DNA from: JAADHX01 sp964569385
GTDB lineage: Bacteria; Actinomycetota; Acidimicrobiia; Acidimicrobiales; Poriferisodalaceae
DNA length: 64,000 nt
Reading direction: 5' to 3'
Assembly: GCA_964569385.1 (NCBI GenBank)
Contig: CAZMUM010000006.1
Span: 1 to 64,000, forward strand
The notes beneath the pieces are model-generated. The model did not search any database. It had not been told where the DNA came from and saw nothing but the letters and a program-made list of their open reading frames with translations. Below, in pieces: positions 8,496 to 18,313 of this stretch. The translations under genes were made by a program, and so were the position numbers. Numbering within the stretch: position 1 is the stretch's first letter; each line of letters begins with the position of its first letter.

Positions 8496-10470
8496 TTGCA
8501 CCATAACCGAAACTATGTTCGTAAGAAAGGTGGAACATCATGTTGTGGTTGGTGCAGTGTTGGTATGGATCGATGCGGGATTGTTTATCTAACTCAGGAG
8601 GAGTTCAGCCAGTTAGATATCACCGCGCTTGACAAGATTTTGAATGGCATTCATTTTCATCGTTCTCGTCTGGATGGTCAGGAGGTGTTTGCTTTGCAGG
8701 CTCGTGCTGTTATCACTCATGGCCGTAACCGGCAGCCTGATCCTGCGCCGCGGCCCCAACCCGACAACAATCTAGACAGCGGCAATTTAGATGAGGGGGT
8801 GTGACAACGACCCCTCTGGTTCCGACGACGCTGGATCTGGACCCGATAGCGGGACTGAGGCCGGAGCTGACGATGCAGGCCCAAGTGGGGACGATCCTGG
8901 TGCGGCTCGTTCTAAACGTGAGTTGCGTGATGCTGAACGTCGGGCAGCCAGGTTGGCTGACTACCCTGAGATTGTCGACGCTTTGGCTTCGGGGCAGATA
9001 TCGACAGAACAGGCCGATCTGATATCTCGGGCCAAAGTTTCGACCCGAACAAAGCTAGAACTGTTGGCTGACGCTAAGCATGAGCACGCCGACCAGACTG
9101 CCGAAGCAGTCAAAGCAGCAGTTCGTGAGGCCGACACCGAGTCTGCCGATGACAGGTTTAACCGTCAACGTGGCAACCGTCGGGGTGGGTGTGGGGTTAA
9201 CGATGACGGTATGTACTGGCTAAGCCTGTTGATCGATCCGGTCACTGGGGCTCGTATCAAAGGCGCATATGACCCGCGGTTTCGTACGGCTTGGGCTAAA
9301 GAAAGAGAGTTGGACCGCACGACACGGCGGGTACCGAAACAGTTGGCCGGAGACATCATCGCCAACATGTTGCTAGGTCTCCCAGCCATATTCGATCTAC
9401 ACCCCCAAGCCCAAACCGACAGCCACCACGCAGCCGACACCCAAGCTCACGCCGACGCCGACCACGTTGCCGATGCACAATCTGAACCCGCAACGCCCGA
9501 GACATGGGCCGAACCCGCTGAGGCGGATCGTTCGGCTGAACCGGCTACGACCAGCGACGGATCAGATACCGAAGCTACGGTTGCGAATTCGGCTAACTCG
9601 GCCCCATCGAAGTCTCGACACGATCAGGCACACAGCGCGACCGCGGCGGAGCGGCATTCGACCAGCCGAGCCGGCGACGGTCGCGGTGGGAGTCTGGGTG
9701 TCAGGTTCGTCGAGGTCGGCAAAAACGCCGATGGCAACGAAACCCGAACCGATCTTGGCACCTACACACCGATCAGACCGGCCCCGCTACACGAACCTTC
9801 GCTGTTCGAACCGACACCCGATGGCACCGAAAGTGACAGTACCGGGTCGGATCTCCCCGACAGTGACCGGAAATGTCGGTCTTGTCGAACCTCAGGACCT
9901 CCATCAGATCTTTCGGGCCGTGCGCCGGACCCCATATCCGATCCAAGAGATGGTGGGAGGTCGCGGGCCAATATCAATGTCGTGATCGGGTTGTCTGATC
10001 TGAACGACCTTGCTGATCGTCAAGCTGTCGGCTACACCTCTGATGGTGTCCCGATACCGGCGACGTTGATACGAACTTTGATGTGTGATGCCGATATCTC
10101 CTACTGGGTCGAACAAGCCGACAGCCAACAACTGAATCTGGCTCGCAATGTCAGGTACGCCACACCGATTCAACGCCAAGGGCTGTTGGTTCGTGATGGG
10201 TGTTGTGTATGGAAACACTGCACCATGCCAGCGTCAGCTAGCGAAGCCCACCACATCATCTTCTGGGAACACCTAGGTGCAACCAATCTAGAACAGATGT
10301 GTCTGCTCTGCCCGGCTCACCACCGCAAACTTCATGCCATGGGAGCCCACATAAAACCACGTCGACACACCCCCAGAACCTGGCACCTCACAAGCGACTC
10401 CAACGGACAAACCATCAAAGAATGGACCAACCCGCCCCACCGCCAAAAACCAGGCCACCACGCCGCCTAA
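8496..10470 (+). pseudogene. DUF222/HNH endonuclease-like protein, split by a frameshift
   Basis: Two overlapping frames appear to belong to one gene. The first (8496-8804, probably from the ATG near 8566) reads LDITALDKILNGIHFHRSRL, typical of the N-terminal helices of actinobacterial DUF222 (13E12 repeat family) proteins. The second (8791-10470, 559 codons) contains the rest of DUF222, a low-complexity His/Asp/Ala-rich linker (residues 205-390) and a C-terminal HNH nuclease domain with CVWKHC, SEAHHI and CLLCPAHHRKLH. The switch is at a run of five G (8795-8799), consistent with a one-base indel, real or from sequencing. Alternatively the downstream ATG at 8791 makes a shorter protein. Members are often multi-copy and mobile in actinobacteria; their role is unproven. 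Confidence 0.7.
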
Positions 10471-10554
10471 CCAACCCAGGGCCTAACCAGCCCCAAACAA
10501 ACCCCCACCACGTGGGCTAGGAGACCGGGACCTAACCCGTCTAGCACCAGGCGT

Positions 10555-11601
10555 CTACGAGTCGAGCAGGGAGAAGAGTTGAAAGAGGTCCTGAATGTCG
10601 GCAAAGCGGCGCGGGTTGCATGCATCGTTGCCAGCGATGCAGTCGGTAGCGGTACCAGAGGGCAGTTCGATCAGGACGAAGCTGTCGTCGCTTTCGACCT
10701 CACCATCGGCGGCCCATTCGTGCCCAGGTCCGGCGATGAGTTGCGAGATGCCAGCGGCTGCCTCGGCTGCCTCGGCTGCTGTGGAGTAGCCAACGACCAA
10801 CAGGGTGACAAACCCTGCGGACTCATCGAAGTAGACGCCGTAAGCCGTCACATGGGCCGGCGGGAGAGTAGCTGGACCTTCCGGCGCATCTGAGACCCTG
10901 AACGCATAGGCACCGCGACCCAAGAGGAACTCAACCATGCGGTCAAAGTCCACTAGATCGCCGACAACGACTGCGGGTTCGTCGTCAGCTCTGGCGAAGA
11001 TCGCCTGGTTGCCGTCAACTGTGAGGGTGTAGATGGAGTCGTTCGATTGCCACGAACCCCCAGTCTCAATCCATCCGCGAGCCGTTAGGCGGTCCTCCCA
11101 CCGTGGCCCCGCGTCGAGGTAAAGCGATGCTTCGCGGCCACCGACCGAAGCCAAAAGACTAGGCACCTCAAGCCCGTAAAGGGCCCGGACTTTTTCCACC
11201 CCTCCAAGACCCAAGGAGATCTCGTTCTGCAGGCTGCCAGGCAGCACCGGCACCCCGAGAGCCAATCCGCCTTGTCCGGCCCATTCGTTGAGTTCTTCGT
11301 CCGACGCGCTGGGGCCGGGCACTGGTAAACCGAGCTGCTCGACCACACCGAACAACCTGGCGTTGTTCACAAACATGTTGCCAAAGCCAACGCTGGTCCC
11401 AGCGAACTTGAAGAACGATTCCACCGGATCCGTGTCGGTGTTTGCGATCTCGGCAGGCTCGTCTGATTCTGTCTCCACTAGCGCATTGAGCTCGTTCTCG
11501 CTCGTAAGGCCCGAACGATCCAGAGACACATCGTCGGCACCTGATCCGCCGGAGCAAGCAGCCAAGACCAGGGCGAGGACCACGAAAAGGCGAAGCAGCA
11601 T
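10555..11601 (-). CDS. Hypothetical lipoprotein
   Basis: A 348-residue protein with a lipoprotein signal peptide: hydrophobic stretch LLRLFVVLALVLAAC with lipobox LAAC at about residue 16, then a Ser/Gly linker. The mature part has no motif that I recognise; it contains several repeated-looking segments about Gly/Ala-rich helices (AAEAAEAAAGISQLI). It is predicted to be anchored to the outer face of the cytoplasmic membrane. Convergent with the HNH gene and transcribed alone. Confidence 0.7.
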   Translation of the reverse strand: MLLRLFVVLALVLAACSGGSGADDVSLDRSGLTSENELNALVETESDEPAEIANTDTDPVESFFKFAGTSVGFGNMFVNNARLFGVVEQLGLPVPGPSASDEELNEWAGQGGLALGVPVLPGSLQNEISLGLGGVEKVRALYGLEVPSLLASVGGREASLYLDAGPRWEDRLTARGWIETGGSWQSNDSIYTLTVDGNQAIFARADDEPAVVVGDLVDFDRMVEFLLGRGAYAFRVSDAPEGPATLPPAHVTAYGVYFDESAGFVTLLVVGYSTAAEAAEAAAGISQLIAGPGHEWAADGEVESDDSFVLIELPSGTATDCIAGNDACNPRRFADIQDLFQLFSLLDS

Positions 11602-11732
11602 CAGGCGACGCTAACGGGCCCGAGGTACAGATGATGTTGGATCACCGATGTGCCTTGTCAAAGGCACCGCTAAGTATGCGGGTTGCCGCAGGCACGGCTG
11701 GATACTCAACCCCACACGCCTAGGCAGAGGCT

Positions 11733-13664
11733 TCAGCGTTCGACAATGATGTCAAGCCCGTCGATGTCGCCGGTTACCGATATCTCGTGACCTGTGGCCT
11801 GAACACGAATTGTGCGGTTGCCAAGACGCAGCTTGTCCAAGGTGATCGTCTCGTGCGGTTCCAGCAGCGGCCGGAGGCGGATCTCGTTGCGGTGTAGCGC
11901 TGGCCGAAAGCCCAACAGCGCCGTGACGATCTGGAACGGTACAGCTGCCGCCCAAGCTTGTGGTCTGGCCGACATCGGGTACGGCGTTGGTTCGGCAAAG
12001 TCCGCTCGGTCGAAACCCCCAACCAACTCGGGCAGGGTGTGCTGCTCTGCGGCAGCAAGGTCGATCAATGCTCGCGAAAGCTTGACCGTCTCGTCGGCGA
12101 AACCTCGACTTGTGAAGCCGCGCAAGATGGCCGCGTTGTCATGTGGCCAGACCGTTCCGACGTGGTACCCGAGCGGGTTGAACGCTGCTTCGTCGGCGCT
12201 CAGGGTGCGGATTCCCCATCCGGAGAACTCCTCTGGGCTCAGCAGCCGTCGCGCCAGACACCTCGCTGTTGTGTCGTCGATGAGTTCACCGGCCAGGAGA
12301 TGCCCGACGTTCGAGGCTCGGACCGCTACGGGGTCACCCGTCGCGTCGAGCGCCAGCGCCACATGAACGTCGGGACCGACCAAGAAATGTTCGCGGAACC
12401 TCACCGCCAGATCCGCGGCCTCCTTACGCAAACCGGCAGAAGCGCCTGGGTCTCCGAGAGACTCCTCAAGATCCGCCAGACCCAGCAATGCCTGATGGAA
12501 GTAGCCCTGCACCTCGACCAACGACGTGGTCTCGCGCACTACGCTGCCATCGGGTCGCACGATCGAATCGCCGGAGTCCTTCCAGCCCTGGTTGCCGATC
12601 CCGGCGTCATGGGGCTCCGAGCGTACGAAGCCGAAGCGATCAACATGGCTACGGCACCACTCGAGGGCAGCGCGTGCGGGGCCCAGCAACGGTTTCAGTC
12701 GCGACGAGGGCTCTCCCCAGTGCAGACATTCGGTCAGCAGGATCACGAACAACGGGGTCGAGTCGACCGAGCCGTAGTACGGCACACCGGGATCGAGGCC
12801 GAACACGCCCATCTCTCCGATACGTAGCTCGTGAAGGATCCTTCCTGGGGCCTCGAGCGTGTCGTCGTCGTGGCTGGTGCCCTGGTACTCAGCCAGAACC
12901 TCGAGCGTGTTCAGCGCTCGGTCTGTGCTGGCTAGCATTGTGAACAGCGATGCTATTAGTGCGTCGCGACCGAAAAGGGCCAGAAAGTGTGGGGACCCCG
13001 CGGCAAGGAAGGGTCGTTGCGTGCGCGGCTCGATGACGGTTAAGGCTTCGAGGTCCCATTGAGCGCCATGGAGAGCTCGTTGAAGCCGACTGCTCGAAGC
13101 TGCGACGCTGGTCGCTGGTTGAGGCCGGGGTTGTTCGATCTCGCTACGCAGGCCCCAAGAGAACGTGATCTCTTCGCCGGGCTCGACTGCTACTGCGGCC
13201 GAGACGGTCAGGCCGTCCACCGAACAGCCGTCGACCCACACGATTGATGCGACCAGGTCGACGTCGCGGTCAGTCGCCGCCTCGCCCTCGAGGTGATAGA
13301 CGGTAGCGCCGCCCGGATCGAGTTCGATGTTGAGCGTAAAGGTGACGGCTCGGCGGAAGCACTGAACGGTGACCTTTTCGTGGTATCCGTCGTCGAGTGA
13401 TCGCTCGCGGAGTATCACTGCTTGGGGGTCGGGGGCATCGGTCCAGTAGCCGTAGGTAAGCCTGTCGGCGCCTGCGGAAAGCCGCGCTCCACTCAGCTGG
13501 ACTGGGGCTTCGCCGTCGATGCGTAACCGCATTCCGGCCACGATGCGACGGTCGCGCACATAGATTCCGGTGGCACCGTCGCCCATGGTGCCATCTGCCT
13601 CGGTGACCATGGCGACGCCGCCCTTGGTCATACTCCAACCGCGATCTGGCAGACGTGTGGGCAT
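11733..13664 (-). CDS. Amylo-alpha-1,6-glucosidase / glycogen debranching-like enzyme
   Basis: About 643 residues. An N-terminal beta-rich domain (GDE N-bis type; GDGATGIYVRDRRIVAG) precedes an (alpha/alpha)6 catalytic domain: PFLAAGSPHFLALFGRDALIAS with the typical GRD/RD motif, later YHVGTVWPHDNA. This is the layout of bacterial amylo-1,6-glucosidase family proteins that trim alpha-1,6 branches or hydrolyse oligosaccharides. No signal peptide, so cytoplasmic. ATG 13664 is chosen; GTG 13760 would add 32 residues but neither has a clear ribosome binding site. Divergent from the LacI gene across a perfect operator, so it is likely co-regulated with the sugar ABC transporter. Confidence 0.85.
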   Translation of the reverse strand: MPTRLPDRGWSMTKGGVAMVTEADGTMGDGATGIYVRDRRIVAGMRLRIDGEAPVQLSGARLSAGADRLTYGYWTDAPDPQAVILRERSLDDGYHEKVTVQCFRRAVTFTLNIELDPGGATVYHLEGEAATDRDVDLVASIVWVDGCSVDGLTVSAAVAVEPGEEITFSWGLRSEIEQPRPQPATSVAASSSRLQRALHGAQWDLEALTVIEPRTQRPFLAAGSPHFLALFGRDALIASLFTMLASTDRALNTLEVLAEYQGTSHDDDTLEAPGRILHELRIGEMGVFGLDPGVPYYGSVDSTPLFVILLTECLHWGEPSSRLKPLLGPARAALEWCRSHVDRFGFVRSEPHDAGIGNQGWKDSGDSIVRPDGSVVRETTSLVEVQGYFHQALLGLADLEESLGDPGASAGLRKEAADLAVRFREHFLVGPDVHVALALDATGDPVAVRASNVGHLLAGELIDDTTARCLARRLLSPEEFSGWGIRTLSADEAAFNPLGYHVGTVWPHDNAAILRGFTSRGFADETVKLSRALIDLAAAEQHTLPELVGGFDRADFAEPTPYPMSARPQAWAAAVPFQIVTALLGFRPALHRNEIRLRPLLEPHETITLDKLRLGNRTIRVQATGHEISVTGDIDGLDIIVER

Positions 13665-13774
13665 CTCGGTCTCGCTTGCTCTGGTCGAAGTTGTGACGTG
13701 GCAGGCGTGCTCGCCTGGGGTCTGTACGGCAATTGTCGCAGGCGATCGCGCGAATCGCACATAGTTAGGCGAAC

Positions 13775-13804
13775 TTTTGAAACGTTTCTTGTAACGTTTC
13801 AAAA
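13775..13804. promoter_or_regulatory. LacI-family operator (perfect inverted repeat)
   Basis: TTTTGAAACGTT (13775-13786) and AACGTTTCAAAA (13793-13804) are perfect inverted repeats separated by six bases. The left part contains the 10-bp palindrome GAAACGTTTC with the central CG of LacI/GalR operators. It lies in the gap between the debranching enzyme (minus) and the LacI gene (GTG 13825, plus), so binding could repress both directions and autoregulate the regulator. Confidence 0.75.
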
Positions 13805-13824
13805 GCTGAGTTAAGGTCGCCTCC

Positions 13825-14853
13825 GTGTCCTCGCCCAAGCGTCCGACGATCCGAGATGTGGCAGCTCTCAGCGGAGTATCCGTTGCGACGGTCTCTAACG
13901 TGCTAAATGGCCATGCGCATGTGCGAGCTGGGACCAAGCAGCGGGTCGTGGATGCGGTGAACTCGCTGGGTTATCGCGCTAGTCGCGCGGCAAAGAGCCT
14001 GCCTGCGGGGCGCAGCTTCATGCTGGCCTACTGCCTGCCTGGCGACGAGTCACCCAACTCGGCGCTCGACGTCTTCCTTCACCAGATTGTGTCCACCGCT
14101 TCGGACGCCGATCTGGAACTGCTCCTGTTCGCCCAGCGCCAGACCGATGCTGTGCAGCCCTACATAGAGTTGCTGCGCAGCGGCGGGGCTGATGGCTTCT
14201 TGCTGTCAGGCATCGAGTACGAGGATCCCAGGGTTTCGTATTTGAGCGAGCGCAACATCCCGTTCGTCTGCTTTGGGCGTGTCGACGACCCAACAGTTCG
14301 ATGGGTCGACGTAGACGGCGCGGCCGGAATCCGCGCCGCGGTCAGCCATATACACCAGCAGGGTCACGAACGGCTGGCGTTCGTCGGCTGGCCCGAGGGT
14401 TCGCTCGCCGGCGACCACCGTTTCGCTGGGTTCACGGCAGGAATCGATGGCCTTGAGATGAGGCCACACGGAATTGTACGTGTCATCAACGACTTCGACG
14501 CGGCCCGAAAGGCTGTGGCCGAATTGATGAGACAATCGGACCCCACCGCCATTGTCTGTGTCTCGGACACGCTCGCTCTTGGCGTCATGGCCGGCTTACG
14601 CGACCTTGGCATGGTCCCTGGCCAGGATGTCGCTGTCACCGGGTTCGATGATATCCCGGCAGCGTCGCTGACCGCTCCCGGCCTCACTTCGTTGCGCCAG
14701 CCCATGAACACCGTGGGCACCCTACTCGTCGAGCGACTTGTCGCTCTATTGGTCGGCGAGGACGCGCCGGCCTCGGTGCTCGTTGAGCCCGATCTGATCG
14801 TCCGAGAATCAACTACCGGCGCTGTGCCGGACAAACTGGAGGAAAACCCGTGA
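13825..14853 (+). CDS. LacI-family transcriptional regulator
   Basis: A 342-residue regulator. Residues 8-55 form the LacI helix-turn-helix and hinge (TIRDVAALSGVSVATVSNVL), followed by a periplasmic-binding-protein-like sugar sensor domain ending in GFDDIPAASLTAPGLTS and the LRQPM segment. Start GTG 13825 sits 21 bases after the operator. It overlaps the next gene (solute-binding protein) by four bases, so regulator and transporter are one operon, presumably induced by the transported oligosaccharide. Confidence 0.9.
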   Translation: MSSPKRPTIRDVAALSGVSVATVSNVLNGHAHVRAGTKQRVVDAVNSLGYRASRAAKSLPAGRSFMLAYCLPGDESPNSALDVFLHQIVSTASDADLELLLFAQRQTDAVQPYIELLRSGGADGFLLSGIEYEDPRVSYLSERNIPFVCFGRVDDPTVRWVDVDGAAGIRAAVSHIHQQGHERLAFVGWPEGSLAGDHRFAGFTAGIDGLEMRPHGIVRVINDFDAARKAVAELMRQSDPTAIVCVSDTLALGVMAGLRDLGMVPGQDVAVTGFDDIPAASLTAPGLTSLRQPMNTVGTLLVERLVALLVGEDAPASVLVEPDLIVRESTTGAVPDKLEENP

Positions 14854-16139
14854 AGAAATATTGGTTGCGCATATCAGCGTTACTTGTCGTGTTCGCCCTC
14901 GTTGCTGCTGCGTGCGGCAGTGACGACGACGAAACAACTGCCCCGCCACCAACCACCGAAGCCGACAGCAGCAGTCAACCCGAGGATACCGCCGTCGAGT
15001 CCGATGAAGTCGACCTGACGGGCGCTGAGCTCACACTATGGGGCTGGGCATCGTCTGAGGCCGAAGACACTCAACTGACAGCTCTCGTTGCACAGTTCAA
15101 CGCCGACACCGGGGCCAATGCGTCGTTTGAGCCTCAACCAGAATACGACGCTGCACTCCAGGCATCGTTGGTTGCAGGCGACCCGCCCGACATCTTCTAC
15201 GTGGACTCGGCCAAGCTGCCAGGCTTGGTCGATTCGGACGCGCTCGCTCCCATTCCCGACGGCATCTTGAGCGATCCTGACGACATTTACGGTTCGCTCC
15301 GCGACGTGTTCACCGTCGACGGAACCTGGTACTGCCCGCCCAAGGACTTCTCAACGCTTGGTCTGATCTATGATCCCACGATCCTCGAGGCTGCGGGGGT
15401 CGAGGTGCCCACGACGTGGGATGAACTTGCCGCAGCGGCCGAAGCCCTCACCACTGACGATCAGGTAGGACTGAGCTTCGGCGCTGAGTATGCCCGGGCC
15501 GGGGCCTTCCTGTTCCAGGCCGGAACCGCGATGCTTACTGACGACGGCACTGCGGTCGCTCTGGACTCTGACGGAGCCCGAGATGCTCTCCAGTATCTGT
15601 CCGACTTGTACGCCGCTGGTTACATCAAGTCTCCTGGCGACATCGACACCGGCTGGGGCGGCGAAGCCTTCGCCTCGGGCGCAGCTGCGATGACCATCGA
15701 AGGGAACTGGATCGCAGGGTTCATGGGCGACAACTTCCCCGAGCGTGAATGGGCAGTGGCCGAACTACCCCAGGGCCCTGCCGGCTCTGGCACTTTCGCC
15801 TTCACCGTTTGTTACGGCGTCGCCGCCAGTGCAGACAACCCTGAACAGTCGTGGGCGTTCGTCGAGTATCTCACCAACGCTTCAGGCGCCGCAGCGTGGA
15901 CGTCGGGATTCCAGGTCATGCCGGCCCGCGAGTCCGTCGCTGCAGCCTGGCTGAGCGACAATCCCGACTTGGCAGCGTTCGTCGACGGCGCCGCCTACGC
16001 CTCTCCCTTCCAGTTCCCAACAGGGGTCGGAGACATCATGGGCGTGTTCAACGATGCCTACCAGCGGATGATCTCCGGTGACATCTCCGTCGACGAGCTC
16101 ATCGACGAAGTCGTCGAAGCCGGAGACGACCTTCTGTAG
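14850..16139 (+). CDS. Sugar ABC transporter substrate-binding lipoprotein
   Basis: A 429-residue family-1 extracellular solute-binding protein. Signal peptide and lipobox VAAAC (Cys near residue 22) are followed by an acidic/Ser-rich linker, then a MalE-like domain starting at LTLWGWASSEAEDTQL with VAGDPPDIFYVDS. GTG start overlaps the LacI stop. It captures an oligosaccharide, likely a maltodextrin or other alpha-glucoside, given the divergent debranching-type enzyme; this substrate is an inference. Confidence 0.9.
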   Translation: MKKYWLRISALLVVFALVAAACGSDDDETTAPPPTTEADSSSQPEDTAVESDEVDLTGAELTLWGWASSEAEDTQLTALVAQFNADTGANASFEPQPEYDAALQASLVAGDPPDIFYVDSAKLPGLVDSDALAPIPDGILSDPDDIYGSLRDVFTVDGTWYCPPKDFSTLGLIYDPTILEAAGVEVPTTWDELAAAAEALTTDDQVGLSFGAEYARAGAFLFQAGTAMLTDDGTAVALDSDGARDALQYLSDLYAAGYIKSPGDIDTGWGGEAFASGAAAMTIEGNWIAGFMGDNFPEREWAVAELPQGPAGSGTFAFTVCYGVAASADNPEQSWAFVEYLTNASGAAAWTSGFQVMPARESVAAAWLSDNPDLAAFVDGAAYASPFQFPTGVGDIMGVFNDAYQRMISGDISVDELIDEVVEAGDDLL

Positions 16140-16170
16140 GGCAAAGCGAGTACATGCATGACTGACCGAC

Positions 16171-16225
16171 CACCGGTACGGTCGGAGTGGAGACGCCCTC
16201 CTCCTTCGCTCTGACCGTACCGGTG
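16171..16225 (+). promoter_or_regulatory. Intercistronic hairpin after the binding-protein gene
   Basis: CACCGGTACGGTC (16171-16183) pairs perfectly with GACCGTACCGGTG (16213-16225); the 29-base loop can form a smaller GGAG/CTCC stem. There is no T-run. Such hairpins between a binding-protein gene and its permease genes usually protect the upstream mRNA or partly terminate, giving excess binding protein over permease. Confidence 0.65.
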
Positions 16226-16251
16226 ATCTACGCAGCCGAAGGGGGTCGCAA

Positions 16252-17334
16252 GTGTCAACGGTAAAGGAGTGGATCACAGACCGGAGCGTGACCGTTCGAG
16301 CGATGCGACTGCGCGTGGTCGGGCAGCCGACTCGGGCGCCGATATTCAAGAACGAAGGCCTGTGGGGCTGGATCTTCGTGGCGCCTGCTCTGATCGGTCT
16401 CTTCGTGTTCCTGGCGGTTCCGATCGCCATGTCGGTCCTGGTGAGCTTGCGCGACTGGAGCGGCATTACGCCACCTTTCGATAGCGATTTCGTAGGTCTT
16501 GACAACTACCGCGAGCTCGTCACCGACGATGGCGTCCGCCGCAAAGATTTCGCCATCTCGATACGGAACAACCTTTACTACGTTCTGGGCGTAGTCCCTG
16601 TGCAGACATTCATCGCGTTGGCTCTCGCAGTGATACTCAACCAGAAGCGCCTTAAAGCCAAGAGCTTCTTCCGCACCGCGTTCTACTTCCCCTCGATCAC
16701 TAGCTCGATAGCGGTGTCGTTGATCTTCTTGTTCATGTTTCAGACCCGTGGCGCAGTGAACGCCTTGCTTCCGATACGCGACATCAACTGGCTGGCGAAC
16801 GCCAACGGAGTTATTCACAACATTCTCGGCGTGGTGGGGGTGGACAGCCCGCCTGGCTGGATGAACGACACAGAGTTCATGAGTCTGTCGCTGTGGGAGT
16901 GGATCAGCGGCCCGTCCATAGCCATGTTGTCCATCATGATCCTGGTCACGTGGACCACGGTGGGCACATTCATGTTGATCTTCTTGGCGGCGCTGCAGAA
17001 CATCCCCGTGTCGGTCGAAGAGGCGGCCGAGCTAGACGGCGCCTCGTGGTGGCAACGGTTCAGGTGGGTGACGGTCCCAATGATGAAACCCACGATTGTG
17101 TTCGTCGTCACCCTTGGGCTGATAGGCACCTGGCAAGTATTCGATCAGATATTCGCCATCAGCTTCGGTGGGCCACAGAAATCCACTCTGACACCGGCGT
17201 TCCTCACCTACTTCCAAACATTCCAGAACGGTGAAGCCAGTCTGGGTGCGGCCATTGCAGTGCTGCTGTTCATCATCATCATGGCGTTCACGGTCTTCCA
17301 ACGGTGGCTTATGCGAGACAAGGACCGCCTCTAA
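16252..17334 (+). CDS. Sugar ABC transporter permease (MalF/UgpA-like)
   Basis: A 360-residue inner-membrane permease with about six helices, the first at roughly residues 38-60. The cytoplasmic EAA loop reads EEAAELDGASWWQRFRWVTVP, the contact site for the ATPase. Downstream of the hairpin and followed directly by the second permease (TAATG overlap). With 17334-18269 it forms the channel of a CUT1-family importer. No ATPase gene is in the operon; a shared MsmK-type ATPase elsewhere is likely. Confidence 0.9.
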   Translation: MSTVKEWITDRSVTVRAMRLRVVGQPTRAPIFKNEGLWGWIFVAPALIGLFVFLAVPIAMSVLVSLRDWSGITPPFDSDFVGLDNYRELVTDDGVRRKDFAISIRNNLYYVLGVVPVQTFIALALAVILNQKRLKAKSFFRTAFYFPSITSSIAVSLIFLFMFQTRGAVNALLPIRDINWLANANGVIHNILGVVGVDSPPGWMNDTEFMSLSLWEWISGPSIAMLSIMILVTWTTVGTFMLIFLAALQNIPVSVEEAAELDGASWWQRFRWVTVPMMKPTIVFVVTLGLIGTWQVFDQIFAISFGGPQKSTLTPAFLTYFQTFQNGEASLGAAIAVLLFIIIMAFTVFQRWLMRDKDRL

Positions 17335-18269
17335 TGAGCGACGCTATCTCGACCAACGCTGCCTCGACCAATGCAGACACGATCGATCAAGAACCGCCGC
17401 CTTCTCAACGCGACGCGGGCCGGTGGCCCCACAGGCTCAGGATGCTGGCGTCGTACTCCACCCTGATGTTGTTCGCCCTGCTGTTCATCATGCCGTTCGT
17501 GTTGGCCGGGGTGTCGTCGTTCAAATCGCTGCCCGATATTGCTGAGAACCCGACCTCGCTGACCTTCGACGTCGATCAAGGCAGCCCGACCCTCGAAGGT
17601 ATCGAAGCGCTCAACAACGACCGAATTCGCATCCCGCGTTGGGCCCTGAATTCCACCATCCAGACGGTTTCGGTCACCATTGGGCGTGTGTTGCTCGCGA
17701 CCATGGCCGGGTACGCTCTGTCGCGGTTGCAATTCCGAGGACGATGGCTCGTTTTTGGCGCGGTCATCGCCGTGCAGGCCATCCCCGCGATCGTGTTAGT
17801 GATCCCGCGGTTCCTCGTCATGAAGGAACTCGGGATCCTCAACACCTACTGGGGGCTGATTCTCCCGCTCATATTCGACGGGTTTTCGATATTCATGATG
17901 AAGGGCTTCTTCGACCTGGTGCCTCCCGAAGTCGAGGAGGCGGCCGCCGTTGACGGCGCCAGTTTGTGGCAGACGTACAGCCGCGTCATGATGCCGCTGG
18001 TAAAGCCCGGGCTGATCGCGCTCACCGTACTGAGTGTGCAGGGCACCTGGAACGAGTTCCTCCACTCGCTGTTGGCCGCGCCGAGCAACCCTGACATCCG
18101 AACGTTGCCGGTCGGCCTGGCGCTCCTTCGCGGCGCCTTCGGCCAGTCGAACCCCTGGAACACTCTGATGGCGGCCAGCCTGATCACCACCATCCCAATG
18201 GCGGTGGTCTTTTTCGTCTTTCAGCGGCACTTCCGCCAGGGCGTTGCTTCGTCGGGCTCCAAGGGCTGA
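17334..18269 (+). CDS. Sugar ABC transporter permease (MalG/UgpE-like)
   Basis: A 311-residue permease partner. ATG at 17334 overlaps the previous stop codon. An N-terminal cytoplasmic tail of about 40 polar residues precedes the first helix (LMLFALLFIMPFVLAGV), five more helices follow, and the EAA loop is EEAAAVDGASLWQTYSRVMMP. It ends the LacI-controlled operon. Confidence 0.9.
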   Translation: MSDAISTNAASTNADTIDQEPPPSQRDAGRWPHRLRMLASYSTLMLFALLFIMPFVLAGVSSFKSLPDIAENPTSLTFDVDQGSPTLEGIEALNNDRIRIPRWALNSTIQTVSVTIGRVLLATMAGYALSRLQFRGRWLVFGAVIAVQAIPAIVLVIPRFLVMKELGILNTYWGLILPLIFDGFSIFMMKGFFDLVPPEVEEAAAVDGASLWQTYSRVMMPLVKPGLIALTVLSVQGTWNEFLHSLLAAPSNPDIRTLPVGLALLRGAFGQSNPWNTLMAASLITTIPMAVVFFVFQRHFRQGVASSGSKG

Positions 18270-18313
18270 CGCTTACAGCCTGAAGCGTGAGCCCCCGTCG
18301 TCAGCGAAGTCGG

